A stretch of DNA of 64,000 nucleotides from HXMU1428-3 sp965215715 (GTDB lineage Bacteria; Pseudomonadota; Alphaproteobacteria; Rhizobiales; HXMU1428-3): positions 1,364,001-1,428,000 of the forward strand of contig OZ244129.1 in the NCBI GenBank assembly GCA_965215715.1, in the 5' to 3' direction. Below the pieces are notes generated by a model. The model had not been told where the DNA came from and did not search any database. It worked only from the letters and a program-made list of their open reading frames with translations. The position numbers were made by a program, and so were the translations under genes. Positions 26,817-35,483 of this stretch are shown here, in pieces (positions within the stretch are counted from its first letter, which is position 1; the number at the start of each line of letters is the position of its first letter).

Positions 26817-27287
26817 TTAATAGCTGGCCCCGCTGTTCAGCCGTGTTTCTACCCGCCGGTTTTGTGACCAACAGCTAATGTCATTACAAACTGCAACCGG
26901 GCGCTCCTTACCATAAGAGATTGTACGCAGCCGCGTTGGGCTAATGCCGTTGGAAATTAAAAAGTTCTTCACTGTCTCAGCCCGGCGCCCGCCTAGTGCC
27001 AGGTTATATTCACGCGTGCCGCGCTCATCAGCGTGGCCTTCCAAAGTGACAGTGTAGTTTGAATATTTGTTCAACCATTGTACCTGGCCACGCAAAATAG
27101 ATAAAGCCTGTTCGGTTAACTGCACGCTGTCAGTGGTAAAGTGCACCGTTGTGCCCACATTTACTGCGAAATCTTGTGGGCTGCCTGGCTTTGTGGGCTT
27201 ACCTGTTAGGCTCTTATTTACATTGCTGCACCCAACGACAAAAATTGCCAGAAAACAGATGAGAGAGACTTTAAATATTTGAGACAT
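26817..27287 (-). CDS. pal: Peptidoglycan-associated lipoprotein
   Basis: The 156-residue precursor has a lipoprotein signal with lipobox VVGC (Cys20). The OmpA-like domain contains VHFTTDSVQLT, LEGHADERGTREYNLALG, RRAETVKNFL and ISYGKERPV. It anchors the outer membrane to peptidoglycan and binds TolB and TolA. Upstream lies a 378-base gap and the micro-lipoprotein genes that separate it from tolB. Confidence 0.96.
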   Translation of the reverse strand: MSQIFKVSLICFLAIFVVGCSNVNKSLTGKPTKPGSPQDFAVNVGTTVHFTTDSVQLTEQALSILRGQVQWLNKYSNYTVTLEGHADERGTREYNLALGGRRAETVKNFLISNGISPTRLRTISYGKERPVAVCNDISCWSQNRRVETRLNSGASY

Positions 27288-27665
27288 TTTTTAGTAAGCC
27301 TAAACGTTAAAAGTTGGACGCCGGTACACCTTCATTACGAGTGATTTAGAACAACCGCATATATGAGCCAAGGGCTACAAAGACCATGCCATAAACACTT
27401 AACGATTGCACTTATTTTCATGCCGCGTAACTAAGGCAATATAGTGTCTAAAATCAAGAATTAAGAATGGCTAGCCACGGTTTTAAAGCTAGTGCTCTTA
27501 CATTTGCATCGTTAAAAGACACGAATCAATAAGCCATTACTTAGATTTTAAATCAAAAATCTATGAGCTAAAAATAAAAATCGTGCTGCACGCAAAGCGT
27601 ACAACACGACTTTTAACTCGTGAGAAGCCGAATAAGCTTCAAAGAAACAAAGTCACTAATTAAAA
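27288..27665. other. pal promoter region
   Basis: 378 bases without a gene, on the upstream side of pal. It contains the terminator at 27571-27609 belonging to the micro-lipoprotein gene, so pal is likely to have its own promoter here. I see no clear -35/-10 pair worth naming. Confidence 0.4.
27571..27609 (-). terminator. Intrinsic terminator of the first micro-lipoprotein gene
   Basis: On the minus strand a 12-bp stem with three G-T pairs (TCGTGTTGTACG / CGTGCAGCACGA) is followed by TTTTTATTTTT. It lies 57 bases beyond the stop codon at 27666. Confidence 0.82.
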
Positions 27666-27806
27666 TTAGCGAACTGCTTGTTCAACTGGAGCAATGTCAC
27701 CACCTAGTTTCATAGGCTCGTGACGTACTTCACGGCGGCAAGCACCTAGTGCAGCAACAGTTCCAACGATAGTAGCAGCGATGATAAGACCTTTAATTCC
27801 TTTCAT
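27666..27806 (-). CDS. 46-residue micro-lipoprotein (first of a pair)
   Basis: A short gene with a strong ribosome site (AAGGGGG seven bases before ATG) and its own terminator. The peptide begins MKGIKGLIIAATIVGTVAA, a hydrophobic lipoprotein signal, followed by lipobox LGAC and the mature part CRREVRHEPMKLGGDIAP plus EQAVR. After processing only about 24 residues would remain, lipid-anchored at the Cys. The segment ACRREVRHEPMKLGGD is identical in the paralogue 97 bases upstream at 27903-28040 despite different signal parts, so selection acts on the mature peptide. It lies between tolB and pal. Function unknown. Confidence 0.75.
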   Translation of the reverse strand: MKGIKGLIIAATIVGTVAALGACRREVRHEPMKLGGDIAPVEQAVR

Positions 27807-27902
27807 CCTCTTTCCCCCTTCAGGTTAAGTTTGGATCACAATGATCCGGTTAAAAAAACGAATAAAGCACACATTGATGAATAAACACCAAAGAATGAGC
27901 CC

Positions 27903-28040
27903 TTAGCGAGCAATTTGTTCCTGGACCACATCACCACCCAGTTTCATGGGTTCGTGACGTACTTCACGACGACAGGCACTAATAGATGCGATAACACCCA
28001 CAAGAACGCTGACAACAAACACACGCTTAAAAAACTGCAT
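27903..28040 (-). CDS. 45-residue micro-lipoprotein (second of a pair)
   Basis: Paralogue of the gene at 27666-27806. AGGAG lies seven bases before ATG. The signal part (MQFFKRVFVVSVLVGVIA) differs from its twin, but the lipobox ISAC and mature CRREVRHEPMKLGGD are kept, ending in VVQEQIAR. The conserved core combines a basic cluster, a His-Glu-Pro-Met step and an acidic end. Its position between tolB and pal and the conserved short mature part suggest an outer-membrane lipopeptide tied to Tol-Pal, but no function is known to me. Confidence 0.73.
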   Translation of the reverse strand: MQFFKRVFVVSVLVGVIASISACRREVRHEPMKLGGDVVQEQIAR

Positions 28041-28268
28041 TTTGTACTCCTCAAGACGTTTTACGAGCAGTGCATATATCCGAATTACCGGCGATACATG
28101 ACAAGATCAAGAACTGAAATGGCTAAACCACATCTTTTCACCAATTATGATGCTAAAAAGACACGAAAAACCAGATGTCATCCTTTTGTTCTTAAAATTA
28201 ATTCACAGCTCGCAAACAATCTCTCCAATACAATTGGATCATATATAAAAAGGCAATAAATTTACTAA

Positions 28269-29600
28269 TTATTTATTAACGCGCGGCGACCAAGACGGGT
28301 CTGACCCCCAAGCTGGGGTTAAAATACGCCGTTCATTGTAGCCAGTAAGGTCCACAGAGTAGATTTTAGGCCCTGCTTTTGCCCCGCGCGATTCTCTAAA
28401 AAACATCAAAACACGCCCATTTGGCGCCCATGTGGGCCCCTCATTGTGGTAGCCTTCGGTTAAAATGCGCTCTCCTGTCCCGTCAGGGCGCATCACGCCG
28501 ATTAAAAAACGTCCCGGGACTTGCTTGGTAAAGGCGATTAAATCGCCTCTGGGGGACCATACAGGGGTTGAATAGCGCCCTTCTTGTTGGCTAATGCGGT
28601 GAGCGCCAGAACCGTCTGCATTCATCACATAGAGCTGTTTAGAGCCGCCTCTGTCTGTTTCAAAGACGATTCGCTTACCGTCAGGGGAAAAACTGGGGGC
28701 CGTATCGATGGAAGGGCTGTTGGTTAAACGAGAGGTTTTGCGCGAACGCAAATCCATCATAAAAATGTTGGCATTGCCTCCTTGTTGCAAACTCATAATG
28801 ATTTTTTGGCCATCTGGTGAAAAACGCGGCGCAAATGTCATGGTTGGGAAATCCCCCACCACTTGTTTTTGGCCTGTTTCAATGTTTAAAAGATAAACCC
28901 GCGGCATGCCGCTTTCATAGGAAAGATAGGTGATTTCTTGCTGTTTTGGGCTAAAACGCGGGGTTAAAACCAAATGATCACCCTGTGTTAAATAGCGCAG
29001 ATTATGGCCATCTTGATCCATAATCGCCAAACGTTTCACCCGCCTTTGTTTGGGACCTGTTTCATCAATAAAAGCAACGCGCGTGTCAAAATACCCTGTT
29101 TCTCCGGTCAAGCGTTTGTAAACTGTATCGGCAATCACATGCCCTACGCGGCGCCAGTTCTCTTGCTTTACGAAAAATTGCTCGCCTGCCAGCTGTTTGC
29201 CTGAAAAGACATCCCATAAGCGAAATTGTGCTTTAATCCGCCGGTCTGGCATGCGCTCCACTTTTCCAACCAGCAAGGCTTGGGCCTTAATAATGCGCCA
29301 ATCAGAAAATTTTGGCACCGCCAGAACGCTGGCGCCTTTGTCAATAAACGAGGCCGGGTCTAACGGGTCAAACAAACCGCTGCCTGCCAAATCAGCCTGG
29401 ATTACCTGCACCACTTCTTGGGCAAATTGCTGCTCTTCAAAGCTGCCTGCTTCAAACCGGGCAACCGCAATGGGGATGGCTTGAATGTTACCTTGGGTGA
29501 TGTCGATCTCAACCTGGGCAAAGACGGGGAAAGACATTCCGAGCAAAACACCAAGAAAAACAATGAAGTGACGACAAAAACCGCCAAGCTTAAAAATCAT
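28269..29600 (-). CDS. tolB: Tol-Pal system protein TolB
   Basis: TolB is the periplasmic beta-propeller that shuttles between Pal and TolA. I choose the ATG at 29600 because AAGGGA lies nine bases upstream and it opens a normal signal peptide ending near VFA-QV; in-frame ATGs at 29630 and 29645 are alternatives. The 443-residue product has the N-terminal domain (IPIAVARFEAGSFEEQ) and WD40-like repeats such as SPDGKRIVFETDRGG, ending SWGSDPSWSP-like. It follows tolA on the same strand. Confidence 0.95.
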   Translation of the reverse strand: MIFKLGGFCRHFIVFLGVLLGMSFPVFAQVEIDITQGNIQAIPIAVARFEAGSFEEQQFAQEVVQVIQADLAGSGLFDPLDPASFIDKGASVLAVPKFSDWRIIKAQALLVGKVERMPDRRIKAQFRLWDVFSGKQLAGEQFFVKQENWRRVGHVIADTVYKRLTGETGYFDTRVAFIDETGPKQRRVKRLAIMDQDGHNLRYLTQGDHLVLTPRFSPKQQEITYLSYESGMPRVYLLNIETGQKQVVGDFPTMTFAPRFSPDGQKIIMSLQQGGNANIFMMDLRSRKTSRLTNSPSIDTAPSFSPDGKRIVFETDRGGSKQLYVMNADGSGAHRISQQEGRYSTPVWSPRGDLIAFTKQVPGRFLIGVMRPDGTGERILTEGYHNEGPTWAPNGRVLMFFRESRGAKAGPKIYSVDLTGYNERRILTPAWGSDPSWSPRVNK

Positions 29601-29691
29601 ATGAAAAAGTCCCTTAACAGAAGAATTCATATCAATCGCTTTCATCAAATGTGCCTTTAGTACAAACGCAAACCGTGGACCACTCAGGGAC

Positions 29692-30570
29692 CTAACCTTG
29701 TAACATTTGGCGTGGGTCAAAATTAATAATCATATCGCGCCATAGTTGGTATTTTTTAACCGGCAAATTATATGGCTGACATTGCCAAATCGCCCTAGTG
29801 GCGCTATCTGCGGCTGCCCGAAAGAAAGGTGAAGAGCCCCTATTCATTACTTTTGGTTGGCTTTTCAAGGACCCGTCTTTGGACAATTGCAAGCGTACCT
29901 TCACGCGCAAATCTTCAGCTCCTAGCCCACCAACAGGGGGGTTCCAACATTGAGAAACCTGGCGGCGGAACGCATCAATCTCGCTAATGGACATGGTCAG
30001 GGCGCGCCCTTGTGGATTGCCTTTGACCTTTTTAGCGCCGGGCAAATCGGGCAATTTTGTCGAGTTGCGCCCCGCATCAGGCACCTTGTTCAAAAGGGCT
30101 GCGATTTTATCTTCATCAAATTTCTTCTTCTTTTTTTTCTTTTTGACGATTTTTTTCTTCACCGGTTTTGGCTTGGGCTTGGCCTTTGGTTTTGGCTTGG
30201 GTTTCTTTTTCGCTACCTTTTTGGGCTCTGGCTTTTTTTCTTGTTTTTTGGCCGGCACCTTTTCAACTTTTGGCGCTGGTGGCTGTTCTTGGGTTTGCTC
30301 TACCTTGCGCACGGGCGCTGGTTTTTTCTTCTTCTTTTTGGGTTCTTCTTGTTTGGCAACTGGTTTTTTCTCAGTTGGTTTCACTTCTTTTTTGTCCGGG
30401 GCTTTTTTTACCCCAGCTTTCAGCTTGGTCAGTTCAGAAACATCAACAATATCAAGTGGAATGGACTTAATTTCAGGTGGCTTGAAGGCCTTGGCGTTTT
30501 GAAAAGAAATCAAAGCAAAGGCCAGCAAGGCGCTGTGAAAAAGCACTGATAATATCAATCCAATCCGCAC
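29692..30570 (-). CDS. tolA: TolA, inner membrane linker of Tol-Pal
   Basis: A 292-residue protein with one N-terminal membrane helix (GLILSVLFHSALLAFALI), a long Lys/Pro-rich linker (about 55-155, many KKKPKPKP runs) and a C-terminal TonB/TolA domain (SISEIDAFRRQVSQCWNPPVG). It spans the periplasm and passes the force from TolQR to Pal. It lies 57 bases after tolR. The linker's low complexity produces long spurious frames on the other strand. Confidence 0.93.
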   Translation of the reverse strand: MRIGLILSVLFHSALLAFALISFQNAKAFKPPEIKSIPLDIVDVSELTKLKAGVKKAPDKKEVKPTEKKPVAKQEEPKKKKKKPAPVRKVEQTQEQPPAPKVEKVPAKKQEKKPEPKKVAKKKPKPKPKAKPKPKPVKKKIVKKKKKKKKFDEDKIAALLNKVPDAGRNSTKLPDLPGAKKVKGNPQGRALTMSISEIDAFRRQVSQCWNPPVGGLGAEDLRVKVRLQLSKDGSLKSQPKVMNRGSSPFFRAAADSATRAIWQCQPYNLPVKKYQLWRDMIINFDPRQMLQG

Positions 30571-30627
30571 TAAGCTCTCCTAATGATTTCCCTTAACAAA
30601 CCAACGCACCAATAACTTCAAAGACCA

Positions 30628-31077
30628 TCACTCACTTTTGGCGTCTGTTACAATCGCCAAGCGCTTAAAGCCTGCACTGGAAACTTTCCCCATCACTTCA
30701 GAGATTTTGCCGTGCAAACTTTCTTGGTCACCTCGTATATAAATACGCTCATTGTAGCCATTTTTTGATATGGCCACCAATTTTGGCACCAACTCATCAA
30801 GGCTGATTTCTTTGTCTTGAATAAAAATCTTACCTTGTTTGGTCACAGAAATGGTTAACGGCTCTTTTTCACCGCCCAGCGCTTTGGCTTCCGTCTTGGG
30901 CAATTCCATTGGGATGCCAACAGTCAGCAAGGGCGCTGTCACCATAAATACAATCAGCAACACCAACATCACATCCACAAAGGGGGTCACGTTGATGTCT
31001 GACATTGGCCGCATGGCCCCGCGCCGGGAACGCCGACGCCGCGGGATTGCCTTTCCACCACCAATTGCTGCACCCAT
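30628..31077 (-). CDS. tolR: TolR, proton-driven motor subunit
   Basis: A 149-residue ExbD/TolR protein with a basic N terminus (IPRRRRSRRG), one membrane helix carrying the essential Asp35 (TPFVDVMLVLLIVF), and a periplasmic domain ending in KRLAIVTDAKSE. With TolQ it forms the proton channel that energises TolA. It lies 13 bases after tolQ. Confidence 0.96.
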   Translation of the reverse strand: MGAAIGGGKAIPRRRRSRRGAMRPMSDINVTPFVDVMLVLLIVFMVTAPLLTVGIPMELPKTEAKALGGEKEPLTISVTKQGKIFIQDKEISLDELVPKLVAISKNGYNERIYIRGDQESLHGKISEVMGKVSSAGFKRLAIVTDAKSE

Positions 31078-31090
31078 ATCTTTTAAGCCT

Positions 31091-31807
31091 TTACGTTCTC
31101 ATTTCAATCTGGCGCGATAAAATAGCACCGAATTCATCTGCAAACCCTTCATAACGTTGCGACAGACGCGCTATGTCAGAGGAAAACTTATTATAAAATA
31201 TCACCGCTGGGATCGCGGCCAATAGCCCCAGCGCGGTTGCAAACAGCGCCTCAGCAATACCCGGCGCCACAACCGCCAAGCTTGTGTTTTTAGAAGCCGC
31301 GATTGAGGAGAAACTATTCATGATCCCCCACACGGTGCCAAACAAACCAACGAAGGGGGCGGTTGAGCCAACCGTTGCCAGGAATAATAATTTTGATTCC
31401 AGACGTTCAATCTCGCGGTTAACGGCCACGTCCATGACCTTTTCAATCCGCATTTGAACGGTGGGCATCACCTTAGGGCCGGCCTTTAAACTTTCTTTCC
31501 ATTCGCGCATGGCCGATGTAAAGACGCTTTCAATGCCTTTGGTCTCGCGTTTGGTGATCTCTTCATAGAGCTCTTCAAATGGCTCGCCAGACCAAAACTG
31601 TTTTTCGAAAAAATCAGAGCGTTTGCGTGCTTTGCCAATGGCAATCATCTTTTCAAACACTATGCCCCAAGCCCAGATCGAGGCCACAGCCAGTCCAATC
31701 ATGACGATCTTAACAACAATATCAGCTTGCATAAACAGCGACAGGAACGAAAAGTCCCCTTGGTTTAAGGCGACCGCTCCTTGTGCCACAACGATACTAA
31801 GATCCAT
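31091..31807 (-). CDS. tolQ: TolQ, proton channel subunit
   Basis: A 238-residue MotA/TolQ/ExbB protein with three membrane helices; the conserved region is LATVGSTAPFVGLFGTVWGIMNSF followed by LSVVAPGIAEALFATALGLLAAIPAVIFYN-type helix 3. It starts the tolQ-tolR-tolA-tolB run on the minus strand, with ybgC 307 bases upstream rather than adjacent. Confidence 0.96.
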   Translation of the reverse strand: MDLSIVVAQGAVALNQGDFSFLSLFMQADIVVKIVMIGLAVASIWAWGIVFEKMIAIGKARKRSDFFEKQFWSGEPFEELYEEITKRETKGIESVFTSAMREWKESLKAGPKVMPTVQMRIEKVMDVAVNREIERLESKLLFLATVGSTAPFVGLFGTVWGIMNSFSSIAASKNTSLAVVAPGIAEALFATALGLLAAIPAVIFYNKFSSDIARLSQRYEGFADEFGAILSRQIEMRT

Positions 31808-32114
31808 AAAGTTCCTCTTTCAACTTTTAAAAGCACTGTTTAATAATGCAAGATATAAGCCTTTTATGGCAAAAAAACATAATCCCACCCCATTAAACAT
31901 GACCCCTTATTTTAAGCGTTTCTTTTTTCCTAAAACCGGTGCCCACTTTTAGGCGGAACGCCCTAGATCTTCACAGCCATCATTCTCATGTGTTTGTGAC
32001 AAAACAAGGGCTTTGGCGATAAAGCGCGAAGATGGCTTTCATTGCCCCAGATAATAAATTTTATGAAATTTGATAAATTATTTGCCCTTAAGGCACAAGG
32101 TTAAAGCGCTTTTA
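31808..32114. other. Gap between ybgC and tolQ
   Basis: 307 bases without a gene. It carries a copy of the dispersed palindrome (31915-31964). tolQ probably has its own promoter here, since ybgC is usually directly adjacent in other bacteria. Confidence 0.45.
31915..31964. repeat. Dispersed palindromic repeat, copy C
   Basis: Outer arms AGCGTTTC / GGAACGCC (imperfect), inner CCTAAAA / TTTTAGG, core ACCGGTGCCCAC. It lies between ybgC and tolQ. Confidence 0.75.
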
Positions 32115-32564
32115 TTACCCTTCAGGTAAAAACGCCCCTTTCATAGCATCAGATAAACGCACAGGGCGCCCTTGTGCGCTCATCAATACAATCATCACCT
32201 GCGCCCTGAACAAGGGTTCACCGTCTCGTTGTATCTCTTGGCTGAGCACAACTGTGGCTGCCCCTATTTCTTTGACCTTGGTGACAACATTGATCAGATC
32301 ATCCATCAATGCTGGTTTAAGATAATCAAGCTCCATTTTGCGCACGACAAAAAAGCGTTGGTCTTGCAAGGTGTCTTGTTCAAACAATTCTTTTTGATTG
32401 AGGCCGAGATGGCGCACAAATTCTGTGCGTCCGCGCTCACACCAGCGCAAATAAGTGGCATGATAAACAAGGCCTGAAAAATCCGTATCTTCATAATAAA
32501 CCCGGATCGGCAAAATATGGGACTTCCCCTGCATCTTGCCACTAAGATCTGCCCTGTCAGTCAT
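32115..32564 (-). CDS. ybgC: YbgC-type acyl-CoA thioesterase
   Basis: A 149-residue hot-dog-fold thioesterase with the motif YYEDTDFSGLVYH at 23-35, containing the catalytic Asp, followed by LRWCERGRTEFVRHLGL. YbgC homologues hydrolyse short acyl-CoAs or acyl-ACP and accompany tolQRAB in most Gram-negatives. It is co-directional with the tol genes. Confidence 0.92.
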   Translation of the reverse strand: MTDRADLSGKMQGKSHILPIRVYYEDTDFSGLVYHATYLRWCERGRTEFVRHLGLNQKELFEQDTLQDQRFFVVRKMELDYLKPALMDDLINVVTKVKEIGAATVVLSQEIQRDGEPLFRAQVMIVLMSAQGRPVRLSDAMKGAFLPEG

Positions 32565-32593
32565 CCTTTATCTTTCTTTTTATCTATACACAT

Positions 32594-32651
32594 AAAAGGC
32601 CCCTTAACTTATCCGGTTCACAGGACCTGTTTACCAGATAAATTAAGGGGC
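32594..32651 (-). terminator. Terminator hairpin after the amphipathic-repeat gene
   Basis: GCCCCTTAA..TTATC..GG pairs with CC..GATAA..TTAAGGGGC with small mismatches; CTTTTATG follows on the minus strand. It lies 34 bases beyond the stop at 32685 and separates that gene from ybgC. Confidence 0.7.
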
Positions 32652-32684
32652 ACGGTTAATACCATTTTTTATTAGAGGCAAAGC

Positions 32685-33587
32685 TTAGGCATGGTACCGT
32701 GTGGTTTCAGCTGCGGTGGCAGAATGGACATAAGGCACAGCGCCGCCATGGCCTTCGGCCAGCACACCCAGCGCCAGGGCCCGTGTTTCTATATCATCAG
32801 CTTGCAGGCCTGAAGCTTGCCCCTCAACGGCCTCTTTAACTTTTTCAGCCAAAGCTTCCCACATGCCGTGTTTGATGCAAAAGGCATAGGCCAGCTCGCC
32901 AGCATTTTCACCTGTTTGGCTAAACATAGACGCAATGGCCAGCAATTCTCGGTCTATCCGTAGGTTAAAGGCGCTTGCACCTGCAACCGCATATTCAAAA
33001 ATACGCAATGCTTTGGCTAACCCTGCGTCACCGGCTTGTCCCTTAATATGAGCCATGGCTTGATTTACATTTTCTGAGCGCGGCAAGACAAATTCATCCC
33101 GGTTAAGGAAAGCTGCTGGCTCTGGCGGTGTTGGCACATCACCTGTAACCATTGTTGTGGCTTGGGCTACAACACCTGTTGCTCCTGCTACGACACCGGC
33201 TGTGGCCCCTTCTAAGGCACTGGCAGCCGCTTTTGCCATGTCGGCACTGGCTTCACTGGTTTGCTGAACAGCCTCACCAGCGGCGCTCACAACCGCCTCG
33301 ACAGCATCAGTGGCCTGATCAACCATTTGCGCGCCTGTTTCAACAGATGTGGTAACCATTTCCTTGGTTGTCTCAAGGGCTTGGTTTCCTAGCTCATTGG
33401 TTGCATCCATCACGCTCTCACCAGCCTTTAAGGCTGCTTCGCCTGATTTTTCCATCATGTCTGCGGTTGCCTTGGCGCTGTCATCAACCATTTTGGCGCC
33501 AGCCTGGGCCATATCCTTGGTTGTATCGACTGCCTGATCAACGGCTTTTTGTCCACTTCCAAATAGTTTTTTGATAAATCCCAACAT
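32685..33587 (-). CDS. Amphipathic helical-repeat protein with TerB-like C terminus
   Basis: I do not recognise this 300-residue protein with certainty. Residues 8-145 are a near-continuous Ala/Thr/Val/Met-rich amphipathic helix with a loose 11-residue rhythm (VDDSAKATADMMEKSGEAAL, TKEMVTTSVETGAQMVD), like apolipoprotein or LEA-type repeats. A short Pro linker (TPPEPA) follows. Residues 170-300 are globular and helical, with RIDRELLAIASMFSQTGENAGELAYAF, somewhat like tellurite-resistance TerB-type folds. There is no signal peptide. It lies alone between ruvB and ybgC, with its own terminator. A membrane-surface or stress role is a guess. Confidence 0.65.
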   Translation of the reverse strand: MLGFIKKLFGSGQKAVDQAVDTTKDMAQAGAKMVDDSAKATADMMEKSGEAALKAGESVMDATNELGNQALETTKEMVTTSVETGAQMVDQATDAVEAVVSAAGEAVQQTSEASADMAKAAASALEGATAGVVAGATGVVAQATTMVTGDVPTPPEPAAFLNRDEFVLPRSENVNQAMAHIKGQAGDAGLAKALRIFEYAVAGASAFNLRIDRELLAIASMFSQTGENAGELAYAFCIKHGMWEALAEKVKEAVEGQASGLQADDIETRALALGVLAEGHGGAVPYVHSATAAETTRYHA

Positions 33588-33742
33588 ACGATAAGGTCCT
33601 CCGCCAGCACAAAATTATCTATCAATCACACCATTGCTTATCTCAACTCACAGCTAACATAGCCGCAAAACCATAACAGAGAAATGAAACTTTAGGCGTC
33701 AAACAAGGCTTTTCTGTTGCCCCTCAAAAACAATCTAGCACC

Positions 33743-34846
33743 CTATTCAGGCTCAAACAAATTTGATTGATCTTGGTCAGTAGGCGTATCTTGAGAGCGC
33801 ACGCGTTGCACGCCCATATGCTGAAATGCCCTGGCTGTGGCTGTGCGCCCGCGCGGGGTTCTGGCGATTAAGCCTTGTTGCATCAAATAAGGCTCCACAA
33901 TCTCTTCCAAGGCATCGCGCGGCTCAGAGAGGGCAGCAGCTATGGTCTCAATGCCAACTGGCCCGCCTTCATAATTATGGATGATGCACGACAGATACCG
34001 ATGATCGAGTTGATCAAGACCTAACTTGTCGACCTCTAATTGCGACAAGGCTTTGTCTGCTATGTCTTTTGTGATTTCACCGCCGCCATAAACCAAGGCA
34101 AAATCGCGCACCCGGCGCAACAAGCGCCCGGCGATACGCGGTGTGCCGCGGGCCCGTTTGGCAATCTCTTGGGCGCCATCTGGGGTGATTGTCATGCCCA
34201 TCACTTTGGCGCCGCGCGTGACGATCATCACCAACTCTGGGGTTTCATAAAAGTTAAGCCGCACAGGAATGCCGAACCGATCACGCAAAGGAGTGGTCAA
34301 CAGGCCTGCCCGTGTGGTGGCGCCAACCAATGTGAATTTGGCCAATTCTATGCGCACAGATCGCGCCGCTGGCCCCTCACCAATGATCAGATCCAATTGG
34401 AAATCTTCCATGGCGGGGTAGAGCACTTCTTCCACCGCCGGGTTCAGCCGATGGATTTCATCAATGAACAGCACATCGCGCTCTTCCAAATTGGTCAAGA
34501 GGGCTGCTAAATCGCCTGCCTTGGCAATCACCGGCCCTGATGTTGCCCGGAAATTAACCCCTAATTCACGCGCCACAATTTGCGCCAAGGTTGTTTTGCC
34601 CAATCCTGGCGGGCCTGCAAACAATACATGGTCAAGCGCCTCAGCTCTTTGGCGCGCGGCTTGAATAAATACCCGTAAATTTTGCCGTGCCTGTTCTTGA
34701 CCAACAAAGTCTTCCAACACCTGAGGGCGTATAGAGGCTTCTTCTTTGTCTGTTAAACGCGTTCCAGGCTCAACAAGCCTATCCTGATCGGGGCGTTCAT
34801 TATCTGAAGGGTCTGAGGTCACTTTATCTGAAGGGTCTGAAGTCAC
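33743..34846 (-). CDS. ruvB: Holliday junction branch migration ATPase RuvB
   Basis: RuvB is the hexameric AAA+ motor of RuvAB. Walker A GPPGLGKT is at 78-85, Walker B LFIDEIHRL, sensor 1 VGATTRAG, and the C-terminal winged helix has RTPRGRTATARAFQHMG. The GTG start overlaps the ruvA stop by four bases (GTGA). The first 16 residues are a tandem copy of TSDPSD(K/N) encoded by a 24-bp duplication, which also offers a second GTG start. Confidence 0.97.
   Translation of the reverse strand: MTSDPSDKVTSDPSDNERPDQDRLVEPGTRLTDKEEASIRPQVLEDFVGQEQARQNLRVFIQAARQRAEALDHVLFAGPPGLGKTTLAQIVARELGVNFRATSGPVIAKAGDLAALLTNLEERDVLFIDEIHRLNPAVEEVLYPAMEDFQLDLIIGEGPAARSVRIELAKFTLVGATTRAGLLTTPLRDRFGIPVRLNFYETPELVMIVTRGAKVMGMTITPDGAQEIAKRARGTPRIAGRLLRRVRDFALVYGGGEITKDIADKALSQLEVDKLGLDQLDHRYLSCIIHNYEGGPVGIETIAAALSEPRDALEEIVEPYLMQQGLIARTPRGRTATARAFQHMGVQRVRSQDTPTDQDQSNLFEPE
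34799..34846 (-). repeat. 24-bp tandem duplication at the ruvB start
   Basis: Two units (34823-34846 and 34799-34822) differ at two bases and encode MTSDPSDK and VTSDPSDN. Both begin with GTGAC, so the start codon itself is duplicated. Confidence 0.8.
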
Positions 34847-35478
34847 TGGGCCAGCTCCTTCAATCCTAGACGAATAAGTTCTTCAATCTCAGCCTCTTCA
34901 CCGACCTCTTGAAAGGCACGGGCCACGGCCATGCTAGCATCTGTTGGTTGATAGCCCAAATTGGTCAAGGCGGACACTGCGTCAGCCGCTTTTGAGGAGC
35001 CATTGCCCCCACTTGCGCTGATAACCGCCCCATCACCGCGCGCTTCTTTCAGCGCCTTGCCATCAAGCACGGCAGGGGTTGGCACTTTGTCTTTTAATTC
35101 AGAGACTATTCGCCCTGCCACTTTGGGTCCCACACCAGGCGCGCGCGATACAATCGCTTTGTCTTGCAAGGTAATGGCGTTGGAAAGATCACTCACTGTT
35201 AAGGTTCCTAAAATCGCTAACGCCACTTTGGCCCCGACCCCTTGCACACTTTGCAGTTTTGAAAACCAAACCCGCTCAAACTCATCTGCAAAACCAAACA
35301 GTTTAATCTCGGTTTCGCGCACATGGGTCTCTATTGCCAACACAACTGGCTCGCCTTGTGCTGGTAAATTACTCAAAGTGCGAGCAGAGCAATAGACCTC
35401 ATAGCATACGCCATTGACATCGATCAGCACCCACTCTTCACTAATGGCCTCAATAACACCTTTTAACCTGCCAATCAT
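34843..35478 (-). CDS. ruvA: Holliday junction binding protein RuvA
   Basis: The ATG at 35478 has AAGGGA upstream and opens MIGRLKGVIE, the universal RuvA start; the frame continues further out but has no better start. The 211-residue protein has the OB domain, helix-hairpin-helix motifs (LQSVQGVGAKVALAIL, RAPGVGPKVAGRIV) and the C-terminal RuvB-contact domain (DAVSALTNLGYQPTDA). It lies five bases after ruvC. Confidence 0.97.
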   Translation of the reverse strand: MIGRLKGVIEAISEEWVLIDVNGVCYEVYCSARTLSNLPAQGEPVVLAIETHVRETEIKLFGFADEFERVWFSKLQSVQGVGAKVALAILGTLTVSDLSNAITLQDKAIVSRAPGVGPKVAGRIVSELKDKVPTPAVLDGKALKEARGDGAVISASGGNGSSKAADAVSALTNLGYQPTDASMAVARAFQEVGEEAEIEELIRLGLKELAQ

Positions 35479-35483
35479 GTCCC

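Noticed and set aside
29950..30549. Phe/Leu/Trp-rich frames opposite tolA, looking like membrane proteins
   Set aside because: The Lys/Pro-rich TolA linker read backwards gives Phe/Leu/Trp runs; this is a composition artefact.
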